Assembly (NCBI RefSeq): GCF_000069785.1
Contig: NC_010529.1
Coordinates: forward strand, 382,894 to 446,893
Length of the DNA: 64,000 nt
From: Cupriavidus taiwanensis LMG 19424
GTDB lineage: Bacteria; Pseudomonadota; Gammaproteobacteria; Burkholderiales; Burkholderiaceae
Reading direction: 5' to 3'
The notes beneath the pieces were generated by a model, which was not told the DNA's origin, did no database searches, and saw nothing but the letters and a program-made list of their open reading frames with translations. Below are positions 1-9,303 of the stretch, piece by piece. Position numbers and translations under genes: made by a program. Each line of letters begins with the position of its first letter. Within the stretch, counting starts at the first letter, position 1.

Positions 1-65
1 CTCTCTACGCTTTGGTGCTCGCACCTACCATGCGATAGCCCTTCAGAAAATCTCAGCAGCAGCAG

Positions 66-1067
66 CTACCTCGTGTTGACCGGCTTATGAGCCAAGTCAC
101 GCCGTCGACGGACGTGTGACCTTATCGCATGCGACTGCCTTCTCGCGACGAATGCGTTGGATTCGCCGGCGATACCCTTCCGGAATAGGAGCACGCAGAA
201 AATGAACGTCAAGCCGGTGACTATCGTGACGGATTCGCCCAGGGCATCGAACCACTCGATATGAGTAGCTGTTGCCAGCGCTTCACCAATTTCGCCTAGC
301 TCATTCTCAAGCACCATGATGACAACAGCGCCGACAATGGGCCCTATCAGGGTGCCAACTCCGCCAACTAGCGTCATGAGTACGACCATGCCTGACAGGC
401 CCCAATGCACATCGACCAAGGTCTCGAAGCCGAGCACGATCGCTTTGACAGAGCCTGCCAAACCGGTCAGGACGGAAGACAGGACAAAGGCCATCAGCTT
501 GTATCGATCGGCATCGTAGCCAAGGGAGATGGATCGAGGCTCGTTTTCCTTGACCGCCCTGAGGATTTGCCCGAACGGAGATTGGACGATCCGGGTAATC
601 AATGCGAGGGCGGCCACGAATATTGCCAGTACAACGAAGTACATGGTCGTATCGTCCCCAAGATCAAGAACGCCAAGGAGTTTGCCACGCGGGATCCCCT
701 GCATGCCGTCTTCACCCCCAGTAACCGGCGCCTGGAGACAGACGAAATAAACCATCTGAGCCAGCGCAAGCGTGATCATCGTGAAGTAAATCCCTTTCCG
801 CCTGATCGCAAGACTAGCCATCAGGAATCCAAGAATGGCAGAAACCACCATACCGAGTACGATGGCTCCTTCCATTGGGATGCCAAGATCGCGGGCTGCG
901 TATCCGGTCACATACCCGGCCGCACCGAATAGTGCTGCATGGCCGAAAGAAAGAAGACCGGTGAATCCCATTAGAAGATTGAATGCACATGCAAAAAGCG
1001 CGAAGCACATGATCTTCATAAGGAGAACGGGATAAACGAAGTTGGGCAGGAGCAAAGCGATGCCTAG
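66..1067 (-). pseudogene. livM: LivM-type branched-chain amino acid ABC permease, main part (split by IS5)
   Basis: About 330 codons of a LivM-family inner-membrane permease. It has many hydrophobic segments and the family signature around LMGFTGLLSFGHAALFG near the start. LivM pairs with LivH to import branched-chain amino acids or related substrates such as amides or aromatic acids. The frame is open to the edge of the IS at 1068, and the missing first codons lie beyond the IS at 2399-2428. Deleting the IS and one CTAG copy rejoins the frame exactly (MIKKLVLVAALGIALLLPN). The insertion therefore disrupted a gene that was intact. A TTG at 1055-1053 could restart translation, giving a protein short of its first transmembrane segment. 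Positions 1-65 downstream hold only a few codons before a stop; no livG is visible. Confidence 0.88.
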
Positions 1068-2394
1068 CAGGCTGCTGAAGTACTCATCGCGCTAGCGATG
1101 AGTTTTTCCCCGCAAGGCGGGGAGCGCTGTTTTTCACAATCCGGAAGCCGGACGTCACTGCCTCGACTTTTTCCGCGTTTTGGCGCCCATTCCGGCCTCA
1201 TTAGCGCGATTACTGCAACTGCGGACGGATTTGTCCCAGCGAGCGCATGCGCACGAGGTGGTAGGCGGCCATGCTCAGCACAAACATCTGATCGACTTTC
1301 TTCAGACCGCGCACCATCACCTGACGCATGCGCCCCACGGTCTTGACCCACCCGAAGCCCTGTTCGATCAGCTTGCGCTTCTGTTGCGAGACGGCATAAC
1401 CGGCGCTGGAAGCAATGGCATCAGGAACGGCCGAGCGACGACCCGATGTGTTCTGCGCCACGTGGGGCGTCACCTTCATTTCCAGGCAGGCCTCAATGAA
1501 CTCGTGCGCGTCATAGCCCTTGTCCGCGCCCACGGTGACTTCCACATTCAGGTCTTCAATCACCTGCCTGGCATCGTTAAGCATGACCTTTGCGGCCTCC
1601 CGCTCGGCGTGTCCGTCCGCCTTGGTCACCATGGCGCTAACCACCAGGCCATGGCGGTTGTCGCTCAGGGTATGACCCATGTAGCGCAGCTCACTGGATG
1701 TCTTGCCCTTGCGGTAGAGCTTGGCATCGGGATCGGTCTTGGATTCGTGTGTCTCGTTGCTGCGCTTGCGACCTTTGAAGCTGCCGCCGGCGTCATCGTC
1801 TTGGTCGTCGCCATCCTTGCGCACGAAGCTCTTGTGGCCTGCCCACGCCTGTATCAGCGTGCCGTCCACGCTGAAGTGCTCACCCGACAGCCAGTTCTTC
1901 TTCTGCGCGATGGCCAGCACCTCGTTGAAAAACTGGATCACCGCATCATGCTTGATCAGTCGCTCGCGGTTCTTGGTGAAGACCGTGGGCACCCAAACTG
2001 AGTCGTCCATCGACAGCCCGATGAACCAGCGAAACAGCAGGTTGTATTGCGTCTGCTCCATGAGCTGGCGCTCAGAGCGAATGCTGTAGAGCACCTGCAG
2101 CAGCATGGCCCGCAGCAACTTCTCCGGCGCGATACTGGGGCGGCCACCCTTGATATCGGCCTCGTACATCTGCGCGAACAGCCGGTCCATCTTCACCAGC
2201 GCCTGGTTGGCCATAGTCCGGATCGAGCGCAGCGGATGGGACTGCGGCACGAAATCCTCCAGCCTCCGCATAGTGAACAAGCTTTCCGTGAAGGTATCTG
2301 CGCCGCGCATGAATGTGGGATTGGATGGGATCCTCAAAGCAACGCTTCAGCCAGTCGTCGCGCTGACGTCCGCTGGAGGTATTTCAGCGGCCTG
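1068..2394 (-). mobile_element. IS5-family element, 1327 bp, copy 1 (375-aa transposase type)
   Basis: The ends are imperfect inverted repeats: CAGGCTGCTGAAGTAC on one side, CAGGCCGCTGAAATAC read inward from the other. CTAG stands on both sides (1064-1067 and 2395-2398). A 4-bp YTAR duplication is the known target of the IS5 group. The transposase-distal end carries an internal palindrome (ACTCATCGC/GCGATGAGT). This is the complete reference copy; other copies or parts are at 22480, 32881 and 40788. Confidence 0.93.
1210..2337 (-). CDS. IS5-family transposase (375 aa)
   Basis: A DDE transposase catalysing cut-and-paste movement of the element. It has the IS5-type N-terminal domain, the first Asp in FSVDGTLIQAWAGHKS, the second in VGADKGYDAHEF, and a C-terminal Arg/Lys-rich helix with the final Glu (KRKLIEQGFGWVKTVGRM). 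An acidic insert (DGDDQDDDAGG) follows the first Asp. The frame is uninterrupted and its neighbouring ends match, so it is probably active. Length fits larger IS5-group transposases. The product is almost identical to those at 22537 and 40791. Confidence 0.95.
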   Translation of the reverse strand: MRIPSNPTFMRGADTFTESLFTMRRLEDFVPQSHPLRSIRTMANQALVKMDRLFAQMYEADIKGGRPSIAPEKLLRAMLLQVLYSIRSERQLMEQTQYNLLFRWFIGLSMDDSVWVPTVFTKNRERLIKHDAVIQFFNEVLAIAQKKNWLSGEHFSVDGTLIQAWAGHKSFVRKDGDDQDDDAGGSFKGRKRSNETHESKTDPDAKLYRKGKTSSELRYMGHTLSDNRHGLVVSAMVTKADGHAEREAAKVMLNDARQVIEDLNVEVTVGADKGYDAHEFIEACLEMKVTPHVAQNTSGRRSAVPDAIASSAGYAVSQQKRKLIEQGFGWVKTVGRMRQVMVRGLKKVDQMFVLSMAAYHLVRMRSLGQIRPQLQ

Positions 2395-2428
2395 CTAGGG
2401 CCGCCACAAGAACGAGTTTCTTAATCAT
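2395..2428 (-). pseudogene. livM: livM 5' end (first codons)
   Basis: ATG at 2428-2426 with GGAG six bases upstream, followed by codons MIKKLVLVAA, then CTAG and the IS. A second in-frame ATG at 2440-2438 overlaps the livH stop (TAATG) and would add four residues. Joined to 66-1067 it gives a normal LivM N-terminus. Confidence 0.85.
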
Positions 2429-2439
2429 ATGAGGCTCCA

Positions 2440-2535
2440 TTAATTCTCTTTGCCAAACAACCCGGAAGGCCGGACGAGCAGTACCATGGCCATGAGGATG
2501 AAAACCACTGTTGCCAATAGCTCAGGGTAAAAGAC
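2440..2535 (-). pseudogene. livH: LivH permease C-terminal fragment
   Basis: The last ~31 codons of a LivH-type permease (FYPELLATVVFI...VRPSGLFGKEN, stop). The hydrophobic helix followed by VRPSGLFG is the usual LivH C-terminus. The stop overlaps the livM ATG as TAATG, as expected for a liv operon. Everything upstream has been replaced by an IS3-family remnant, so the gene is dead. Confidence 0.85.
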
Positions 2536-2544
2536 ACGGGCAGC

Positions 2545-2802
2545 CTACAGCGCCTCAATGCCCATGCGCTTCATCAGCGTGCGCACGTGCCGGCGGCCGA
2601 CCGGGATGCTCTCCCGTCGCAACAGGCGGGCCAGCATGCGTGCGCCCGCGAAGGGATGCTCCAGATGCAGTTCGTCGATCCGGCGCATCAGCCTCAGATC
2701 CGCGTCGCTGATTGGACGCGGCTGGTAGTAGACGCTCGATCGGGAAATGTCGACCAGCTTGACCTGGCGGCTCACCGGCAGCGGGTGATCGCGGTCAATC
2801 AT
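2545..2802 (-). pseudogene. IS3-family transposase OrfB, N-terminal fragment
   Basis: 85 codons of OrfB (MIDRDHPLPVSRQVKLVDIS, then the HTH_21 region ending MKRMGIEAL), stopping at the junction with livH. The DDE catalytic core is missing. Intact OrfB is about 270-290 aa. Confidence 0.88.
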
Positions 2803-3110
2803 CGCTTTCCGCTCAGCAATCCCGCCTTGCCGAGCGCGTGCTCTAAAAAATCGTTCTCCAGTGTCAATTGGCCTATCTTTGCATGCAGCGCCTTCACGTC
2901 CACCGGCGGCTCGGCCGCAGTCTTGGTTTTGCCGCCGCCGAACACGTCCGCGGCGTGCTCCGCCAACTGTTGCTTCCACTCCGTGATCTGGCTCGGGTGC
3001 ACGTCATACTGCTGGGCCAATTCCGCCAGCGTCTTGTCGCCCTTGAGCGCGGCCATGGCCACCTTGGCCTTGAAGGTTGCCGAGTGGGTCCGTCTGCTTC
3101 GTTTCGTCAT
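2799..3110 (-). CDS. IS3-family transposase OrfA
   Basis: 103-aa helix-turn-helix protein. The N-terminus (MTKRSRRTHSATFKAKVAMAAL) and the HTH region (KTLAELAQQYDVHPSQITEWK) are typical of IS3 OrfA, followed by a leucine-zipper segment (IGQLTLENDFLEHALGKAGL). It ends in an ATGA overlap with orfB, the usual arrangement for frameshift fusion. With orfB truncated it cannot make a working transposase. Confidence 0.9.
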   Translation of the reverse strand: MTKRSRRTHSATFKAKVAMAALKGDKTLAELAQQYDVHPSQITEWKQQLAEHAADVFGGGKTKTAAEPPVDVKALHAKIGQLTLENDFLEHALGKAGLLSGKR

Positions 3111-3302
3111 CTTCTGGATCCTTTATGCCCGCCATTATGGCCGGCTCAGGCCCCAGCTCTTCCACTTAGCCGACTGTCCGAATTTCCGCCGCCACCTCTC
3201 TACGACCTGTTCCACGTTGTTGCCAAAGACGCGAGGTCATCGATCAGGTCCGGGTCGATCAGGCCAATCAACTCAGGCATGACCGACCCACCCGACGTCT
3301 CT

Positions 3303-3720
3303 TGAAGTCCACACGCTTGCTGCTGCCTAATCGCAGCAATCTGAGCGCCGGCCAGGCGGTCCATCTAAATGAGATTTTGGCCGCGACCCGGTCGCTGATG
3401 ACCGTCTACATTCTGCGCGACGACCTCAAGCGCCTGTGGTTTTACCGTCGGCCTGGATGGGCGCAGCGGGCATGGAGCGACTGGTTTGAACAAGCGCAGC
3501 AAAGCGGCGTCGACCCATTACAGCAGTTCGCGCAACGCCTGAGCGTATTGGCACGGCATTGTGGCCCGATGCCGCCATGCGCTGAACATTAGCGTCGTCG
3601 AGGGCATTAACAACACTATCAAAATGATCAAGCGCCGGGCCTACGGATATCGCGACGAGGAATACTTCTTCCTCAAGATCCGGCGCAGCCTTCCTCGCTA
3701 TTCCTCGATGAACCAAAAAA
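3303..3720 (+). pseudogene. ISL3-family transposase C-terminal remnant
   Basis: Two out-of-register pieces of an ISL3 transposase C-terminus. The first (3303-3560) reads LLPNRSNLSAGQAVHLNEIL and continues through RDDLKRLWFYRRP. The second (about 3570-3690) reads SVVEGINNTIKMIKRRAYGYRDEEYFFLKI, including the NNTIK...RRAYGYRD motif of the ISL3 catalytic end. A frameshift near 3560 separates them. The N-terminal zinc-finger half is absent. Confidence 0.8.
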
Positions 3721-3725
3721 TCACT

Positions 3726-5039
3726 CTATCGCATGAAACAGCGCAAAGGAAGATGCTTAGGCCCACCGACGAAGCTGGATGCGACCATCTCGAGCTCCCC
3801 AGCTGACTCCACGCGTTCAAGGCGCGGTATCATTTCCTCAAACAGGATGCGCATTTCCATCTTGGCCAAGTGCTGGCCCAGACAAATATGAGGCCCTGTT
3901 CCAAATGCCAGATGGTGGACTTCCTTTCGATCAATGCTGAACTCGAATGGTTTATCAAAGACATCTTCATCTCGATTCGCCGAGCCGTAGCACAGCATTA
4001 TCCAATCGCCTTTGTGAACTGTGCGTCCTCGGATCTCCGTATCCGCAGACGCGGTACGCATGAAGTGGCTCACCGGTGACGCAAAGCGCACCGCCTCGTC
4101 GACAAATTGCGGAATCAGCGCCGCATCGGCTTGTAGTCGAGGAAGCAGATCAGGGAACTGGCTAAGTGCCCACATTGCGATCGCGGAGGACGATGATGTG
4201 GTATCGTGTCCCGCCGTGGCAATAATAATGTAGTAGCCCAAGCGGTTGGCATCGCTAATCGGTTCACCATTTACGACCGCGTTGGAAAGCAATGTTGCCA
4301 TATCGTTACGTGGACTCGTCCTTTTGTCCGATGTCAGCTTATCGAAATAATGCCGAAAGTCTTCTACTACTGCTAGTAGGTTCTTTGCCAAGACATCTTT
4401 ACCCGAAGCGACCTCTGCCTTCCCTCGATTGAGTTCTGGATCTTCCCCACCAAACAATTCTTGCGTCAGGACCAACATTTTGGCCTCATCTTCAGAGGGA
4501 ATTCCTAGAATGTCCATTATTACATGCAAAGGATAATATAGCGCAATATTTCTAGAAAAATCTATGACCTCCCCTTCGTAATGCGCAAGTTTGTCAACAC
4601 AGCAACGGGCCAGTCGTCGGATACGCTCATCCAGATTGAGCAGGCTGTCAGGCATAAACCATGACTGCGCCAGCGCGCGCATCTTCTTGTGCTCATCACC
4701 ATCGAACTGAACTAGCGCCTTGACAATATGCGGAGACCCAGTGACCGAAATTATATAGTCGATTGCGGCTTTTGGTCGGCAAACAACAGAATAGTCACCG
4801 TTGCGAAATAGGCTGCTGTCACGTGAAATGGCGCTGACATCGGCATACTTCGTTGCAACCCAGAATGGGTCGAAGCCCTCAATAACGGCACGACCGAATG
4901 GATTGTTGGCACGAGCCCACGTATAGACGGAGTGCAATAGCTCACGGTCTGAGTAAGTCTTTGGGTCAACCAAAAGCTTCGCGATGTCATCGGGGAGATC
5001 GAAATTCGAGGTGGTGGTAATTGGGGCCAAGATAAACAT
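3726..5039 (-). CDS. Cytochrome P450
   Basis: A 437-aa soluble bacterial P450 that uses ferredoxin-delivered electrons and O2 to hydroxylate a substrate. Visible motifs are the I-helix oxygen-binding AGHDT (residues 276-280), the K-helix ExxR (Glu315-Arg318), and the heme-binding FGTGPHICLG with Cys386 as axial thiolate. The C-terminus (FVGGPKHLPLR) is typical of bacterial class I P450s acting on terpenes, steroids or acyl chains; the CYP family cannot be assigned by eye. No ferredoxin or reductase gene is adjacent. GC is lower than in the neighbouring IS elements. Start ATG at 5039 has a GGAG very close upstream. Confidence 0.93.
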   Translation of the reverse strand: MFILAPITTTSNFDLPDDIAKLLVDPKTYSDRELLHSVYTWARANNPFGRAVIEGFDPFWVATKYADVSAISRDSSLFRNGDYSVVCRPKAAIDYIISVTGSPHIVKALVQFDGDEHKKMRALAQSWFMPDSLLNLDERIRRLARCCVDKLAHYEGEVIDFSRNIALYYPLHVIMDILGIPSEDEAKMLVLTQELFGGEDPELNRGKAEVASGKDVLAKNLLAVVEDFRHYFDKLTSDKRTSPRNDMATLLSNAVVNGEPISDANRLGYYIIIATAGHDTTSSSSAIAMWALSQFPDLLPRLQADAALIPQFVDEAVRFASPVSHFMRTASADTEIRGRTVHKGDWIMLCYGSANRDEDVFDKPFEFSIDRKEVHHLAFGTGPHICLGQHLAKMEMRILFEEMIPRLERVESAGELEMVASSFVGGPKHLPLRCFMR

Positions 5040-5291
5040 ACTCCAAAGATAGATTCAAGATCGCGCGAAGCCATTCCAATGCTTCCGATAATGATTGGTA
5101 AATTTTCTATATTGAATCGATCATAAACACAATCAAACAAGTAGAGCGGCATCGAGTAATGGCGCTAATGGTCTGTAATTTGACGATGAAAACTGGTGCT
5201 ACGCCTCTACTAACCGGCATCAGATGCTCTTGTTGCTTACCGCGACAGATTACTGAGGGGATACACTAAAGCAAAAGTGGGATAAAGATCG

Positions 5292-5597
5292 TTATGGCCC
5301 AGCCACTTGTGGCGGGCTCTTTACTCGTAACGAAGGTAACCACACTCCCCGGGACGGCGATCTTATTACGACGCCACGTACCGTTACGTGGCGACGACTT
5401 ACCAATCGCGCCTCAGTCAATGGTACACCTTCCAGTTCCCAGCTTTCATGGGTCGCTGTCTCAAGTATGATCTTTGGGAAGGGCTCATTGCCCTTGATGT
5501 AGATCTCACCGACCAACGTCAGATGCTGTCCCTCGGTTGGTCCCACAGCGCATGCAGCAACGCTAAGGGCAACTAGCAAAGCAATCATGTGAGTCAT
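5292..5597 (-). CDS. Putative small lipoprotein
   Basis: 101 aa. The N-terminus MTHMIALLVALSVAACAVG is a lipoprotein signal with lipobox SVAAC (Cys16). The mature part looks like a small beta-rich domain (LTLVGEIYIKGNEPFPKIIL). No family is recognised. It lies 39 bp downstream of, and on the same strand as, the lipoprotein at 5637, so the two may be co-transcribed. Confidence 0.6.
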   Translation of the reverse strand: MTHMIALLVALSVAACAVGPTEGQHLTLVGEIYIKGNEPFPKIILETATHESWELEGVPLTEARLVSRRHVTVRGVVIRSPSRGVWLPSLRVKSPPQVAGP

Positions 5598-5636
5598 AGG
5601 TCCATAGAAGATGTGGTTGACGGCACTCTCTTCGCA

Positions 5637-6761
5637 TCATTGAATCACGACGGACAGTGAGGAGTGGGGCGGAATCTTCACCGTTTCGCTATACATACCT
5701 TTCACATGCTCCCGGACTACTGGCACGTTGGCATAGGGGTGGAGCTCCGCGGGCACCATTGAGAACTGACTACGATCATTTAGAAATGCGCCCGTGTTAA
5801 TTTCAGGCAACACGAATCCGTCTTCCTCCCGCAAAGGAAAGCCAAAGCCGACTGGGGCGGGTTCCTTCATTAGTGCACCTGATGTCGCGGCAAAGTGGCG
5901 AAATTCCTGTTGGAAGCCGGAGGTTGCTGCCGTGTCTCGAACTGAAGATTCGAGAACCGCCATCGAATCAGTGCTGCTAACGTTGGTAAGAAGATGCTTG
6001 TAAAAGCGCAGTCCGAGATGACGGTTGAGAGATCCACCGAGCGATCCCCAGATTGAATATCCGTTGCCAGGGGAGACGAAATCGCCTGCTAGCGTGTCGA
6101 GAACCGCTTGACTCACCTTTGTTGGATCGATTTCAGTTGTCTCTACCCAGAAATTGACAATGGTGCCGTCAGCTGTCATGAGTTTACGAACCAATGTTGT
6201 GGAGCGAGTCGTATCGTCCGCTAGATACCAGATTTTCACACTACCGTTATCCAGTCTACTAGGCGACAAAGAATAGCGTGGAGCATAACTTTGCTCTTTG
6301 GCGTGCACTCTCCATCCGTCTCGATTAAAATTCGATATTCTGCTCTTAAGCGCTTCCGTGCTGTCATCCAATCGTAGTTGCTCGGCCACGAAGGAATAGT
6401 TCCGCGCCGCCACAGCAATTGTCGGCATAACTTGTGGAGTTCCGGTTTGATTAGTGAAAACGAGCGTTACATCCTGCCCGTTCAGCCCTGAGATGCTGAT
6501 GGGAACTTCCACAGCCGAGGATGTGCTATTAACGCTTTCCCAAACACCTATGCCGCTACCAGAATTGGTGTGTGCGTCCAGCGCCCTGCAGTTCGAGCAG
6601 CTCTTCTCGACCGGAGCCGAGGTGGTGGTGGTCATCGTCTGCGGGTCGGGCGAGGCCGTGGGATCATCACCGTCACCACCGCAAGAGGCTAGCATGATAG
6701 ATATCAGCGCTGCCTGAGCTATGCTCCGAAAAAAATGCAACACGCGCTGCTTGTACGTCAT
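5637..6761 (-). CDS. Lipoprotein resembling M30 (hyicolysin-like) peptidases but without HEXXH
   Basis: 374 aa starting at ATG 6761 with AAAGGAG ten bases upstream. The signal peptide ends in lipobox MLASC (Cys27), followed by a Gly/Asp/Thr-rich linker. The middle part (VNFWVETTEI...LAGDF...YSIWGSLGG) and the C-terminal part (GFGFPLREEDGFVLPEIN, ending PPHSSLSVVIQ) resemble the beta and C-terminal regions of M30-family 'hemagglutinin' peptidases from memory. The zinc motif expected between them is absent, and the protein is much shorter than the family's usual 500-700 aa. Best reading: a catalytically dead deletion derivative, or a related non-enzymatic surface protein. Confidence 0.55.
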   Translation of the reverse strand: MTYKQRVLHFFRSIAQAALISIMLASCGGDGDDPTASPDPQTMTTTTSAPVEKSCSNCRALDAHTNSGSGIGVWESVNSTSSAVEVPISISGLNGQDVTLVFTNQTGTPQVMPTIAVAARNYSFVAEQLRLDDSTEALKSRISNFNRDGWRVHAKEQSYAPRYSLSPSRLDNGSVKIWYLADDTTRSTTLVRKLMTADGTIVNFWVETTEIDPTKVSQAVLDTLAGDFVSPGNGYSIWGSLGGSLNRHLGLRFYKHLLTNVSSTDSMAVLESSVRDTAATSGFQQEFRHFAATSGALMKEPAPVGFGFPLREEDGFVLPEINTGAFLNDRSQFSMVPAELHPYANVPVVREHVKGMYSETVKIPPHSSLSVVIQ

Positions 6762-7285
6762 ATATCTTCGCTCCTTTCGCGATGCGTTTTTTGTAGCATT
6801 TGCGGGTAATTCCTAACGCAATGATGCCGACTGTCATTCTATATATTTCTGAATTTAGTATGAGATGTCATTCGACCGTGGTGAGACACGTCATGTTAGC
6901 ATGTAGTAGCATCCAGCGAAATCTATGCCACTCAGTGTAGATTGGCAAATTGTGATTGCCACTCTGCAAGTGGTGTATGAATTTTTTCGCAATGCGGTAG
7001 AATTGGAATTCAAGCCGACAATTCGCGCCATCACTTTGTTCATTTCGTGACGCGCAATTACCGGGGGTCTCGTAGGCATCGATTTGGCCCGTTTCGCACG
7101 AGGAAACTCGATAAATAGGCGCGCATTGACGCTTGTCAAGCTATGTCGCTGCTGTCGATGCCAGCATATTCGTTGTACTAGGTGAGTCGATGTTTGAGTT
7201 CTGCGTTCAACATCCAAGTGGAATCGAAAAAGCGGCTTACGCAATGCAAGATACAAAAATTCCGCACAATCCGAGAAGGTGGAAC
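6762..7285. other. AT-richer intergenic region without a recognised gene
   Basis: About 520 bp of clearly lower GC between two divergent genes. It presumably holds the promoters of both. No RNA gene or recognisable coding fragment was found; short frames here have no family resemblance. Confidence 0.4.
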
Positions 7286-7741
7286 ATGACATACAACATA
7301 TTAGCTTTACTGCCATCACTATTGCCCGCGGCAATAGCATGGGCAAAGAGCATGACCGACCCTGTAATTCGGAACGGGAGCGCTCTAACCGAACAAGGTC
7401 TATCGGTCGCTAGTGCCGTTGGTGTTGCTATGCCGGAACGCATCCATATCGCAATGGTCGATAGTCTCCCGATGCCCCAAGATGAAACACTACGAAACGT
7501 AGTCTGCTCAACAGGATTGTTCGGTCCGGATACGGTTGGATTGACACTGGGATACGCCATATTGATTGCGGAAGGTCATGCTACACGGCGCTTGCTTACA
7601 CATGAGTTCCGGCATGTTCATCAGTATGAAAAGGCTGGTTCAATTGAGAAATTTCTCCTTGCATACCTAGCCGAAATTGCGACCTTTGGCTATTTTGATG
7701 CACCGCTTGAAATTGACGCGCGCGACCACGAACTGCATTGA
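7286..7741 (+). CDS. Hypothetical protein with HEXXH zinc-protease-like motif
   Basis: 151 aa from ATG 7286, chosen because AGAAGGTGG lies just upstream; the frame extends further 5' but without a ribosome site. A hydrophobic N-terminal segment (residues 4-20) could be a signal or membrane anchor. HEFRHVHQYE (His106, Glu107, His110) matches HEXXH, followed by a hydrophobic helix. This fits small gluzincin-like proteins of unknown role. Only one further acidic/His-rich patch (DARDHELH) could provide a third ligand. IS4 copy 1 lies 53 bp downstream. Confidence 0.6.
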   Translation: MTYNILALLPSLLPAAIAWAKSMTDPVIRNGSALTEQGLSVASAVGVAMPERIHIAMVDSLPMPQDETLRNVVCSTGLFGPDTVGLTLGYAILIAEGHATRRLLTHEFRHVHQYEKAGSIEKFLLAYLAEIATFGYFDAPLEIDARDHELH

Positions 7742-7794
7742 GACGGAGATTCGCCCCTGCAGGCATGGCGAAATAATAATGGCCACGTCTACCC

Positions 7795-9268
7795 CATTTC
7801 CTTATACGGAAGTCATGACTCTTCCCTCAGTGTTTGAATAGTGAGCGCGGCGTCCATGGTTCGCTGCATGCCGATCCAGATCGTCTTGGCGCCGGGCTCG
7901 CCATCGTTCTTCCGCCCAAGGAACCCGCCCAGGGAAGCAACCAACCGAATCATCTGATTGAGTGTGACCGGTGTCTTCGGGCGAGCTTTCTTGGAGAGCA
8001 CGTATGCCCCCCGAATCTCGTCGGCATCGAAGAACAGCGACGCATCCAGATCCGGACAGGTTCTGCCCAACCGCATCAGGCGGGCAATGCGCCATGCCAC
8101 CACCATATACAACGCCAAGGCCCGCTCCACACGATCCATGTGCGATAGCTGTAGCGCCTCGACCTTGCAGCCGGTCTTCAGGACATGGAAGAACATCTCG
8201 ATCTCCCACCTTGCCCGATACCATTCAACAAGTTTGTTGACCGCATCAGCGTCCTGCGCTTCTCGGTTCGTCACCAATCGCCAAACCACTGGCTTGACGC
8301 CTGCGGGCGCTTCGATCTCCCTTGCCGCCACACAGGTGAACTCCGCTCCGACCAGACCCGGCAGCTTCATACGCTGGGCGCGTAGTTCCTGTTTGACCTC
8401 GCGCGCCTTCTGGCCTGCTCGCCCTGGCAAGATAAAGGTGATTTCCCCGAGTACCGGGCTGGCGTCGACGCTATCCCACAACTTGCCGCCCTCGGCCAGG
8501 TTGCGGTTGTGTTGGCTGCGGATCAACCAGTCGGCCGGTTGGCCAAGTTCCTGGGCGCGCGCCATCAACTCGGCAATATCACCCTCGCGGTCTGTCACAT
8601 ACACCAGCCGTGTCTGCGGCAATAGCGCGGCTTGCTCCGCAACCCGTTCATATCCTTCAATCCAGCGTACGCTTTCCTTGATCCCGCCCCGGTTGCCATC
8701 GGCGTCCTTGGGCTCCCGAGCCCACATCCAGGCATCGATCACCCCCAGCGGCTCGCGGTCAGGCGTCACCGCGTAGGTCGGATGCAAAAACATGCCCCGC
8801 TGGGCTTCATAGGTCAACGGACCCAGCCCGTCGATCTCCTGGCCATTAAAGTTCAATTCGGTTGTATCAGCGATGCACAGCACCACCGGAAACTGCGCGG
8901 CCCTCGCTGCAGTGCGCTCCCAATGCGGCTGCATTACGTCCCGCCAATCGATCTGCTCATTGCCGAGAAACCGATATGCCGCGATGGTTTGCGACCAGTC
9001 ATCGCATGCGCCGGGGATGCTCGCCGTCGGCAGAGCCGCAAACCGCTTGAGCAGCTCCTTGGCGCGCCGATCCCGCCCCGGATCACCAAGATCCAGACTC
9101 TCGAATTCCTCGTCCACCCATGCCCCCGACTCGTTGCTCATTGCTGCGCGAAAATCCGAGAGTAAACGCGAGTCTGGCGAAGTTAACAACCCCCTTACCT
9201 CGAAATTCCCGGGACTTCAAGCTCCAAGCCTCGCCGCGGAGACGGTCCTACTTCCGTATAAGGGGATG
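7795..9268 (-). mobile_element. IS4-family (IS50 group) element, copy 1
   Basis: 1474 bp bounded by CATTTCCTTATACGGAAGT and CATCCCCTTATACGGAAGT read inward. The left 9-bp flank is CGTCTACCC and the right is CCTCAAAAG, so no duplication survives; the copy has been separated from its original target by rearrangement. Confidence 0.9.
7813..9141 (-). CDS. IS4-family (Tn5/IS50-like) transposase
   Basis: 442 aa from ATG 9141 (MSNESGAW); a TTG at 9189 would add 16 residues. Tn5-type DDE transposase: first Asp in CIADTTELNF, second in YVTDREGDIAEL, and the YREK-type motif YRARWEIEMFFHVLKTG carrying the Glu. Tn5 family members cut by a hairpin mechanism at 9-bp staggered sites. The protein differs from the two other copies in the window by one residue (Lys for Glu in AVNKLVEWY). 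Confidence 0.95.
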   Translation of the reverse strand: MSNESGAWVDEEFESLDLGDPGRDRRAKELLKRFAALPTASIPGACDDWSQTIAAYRFLGNEQIDWRDVMQPHWERTAARAAQFPVVLCIADTTELNFNGQEIDGLGPLTYEAQRGMFLHPTYAVTPDREPLGVIDAWMWAREPKDADGNRGGIKESVRWIEGYERVAEQAALLPQTRLVYVTDREGDIAELMARAQELGQPADWLIRSQHNRNLAEGGKLWDSVDASPVLGEITFILPGRAGQKAREVKQELRAQRMKLPGLVGAEFTCVAAREIEAPAGVKPVVWRLVTNREAQDADAVNKLVEWYRARWEIEMFFHVLKTGCKVEALQLSHMDRVERALALYMVVAWRIARLMRLGRTCPDLDASLFFDADEIRGAYVLSKKARPKTPVTLNQMIRLVASLGGFLGRKNDGEPGAKTIWIGMQRTMDAALTIQTLREES

Positions 9269-9303
9269 CCTCAAAAGACCGCTTTCTCTCTTTGGAGCAC
9301 ACT

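Larger units (their letters stand above)
2536..3160 (-). mobile_element. Truncated IS3-family element
   Basis: Contains a complete orfA and only the first third of orfB, then stops abruptly at the livH fragment. No matching inverted repeat or duplication was found, so this looks like a recombination remnant. The upstream boundary near 3120-3160 is approximate. Between it and the ISL3 fragment at 3303 nothing recognisable is seen. Confidence 0.75.
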
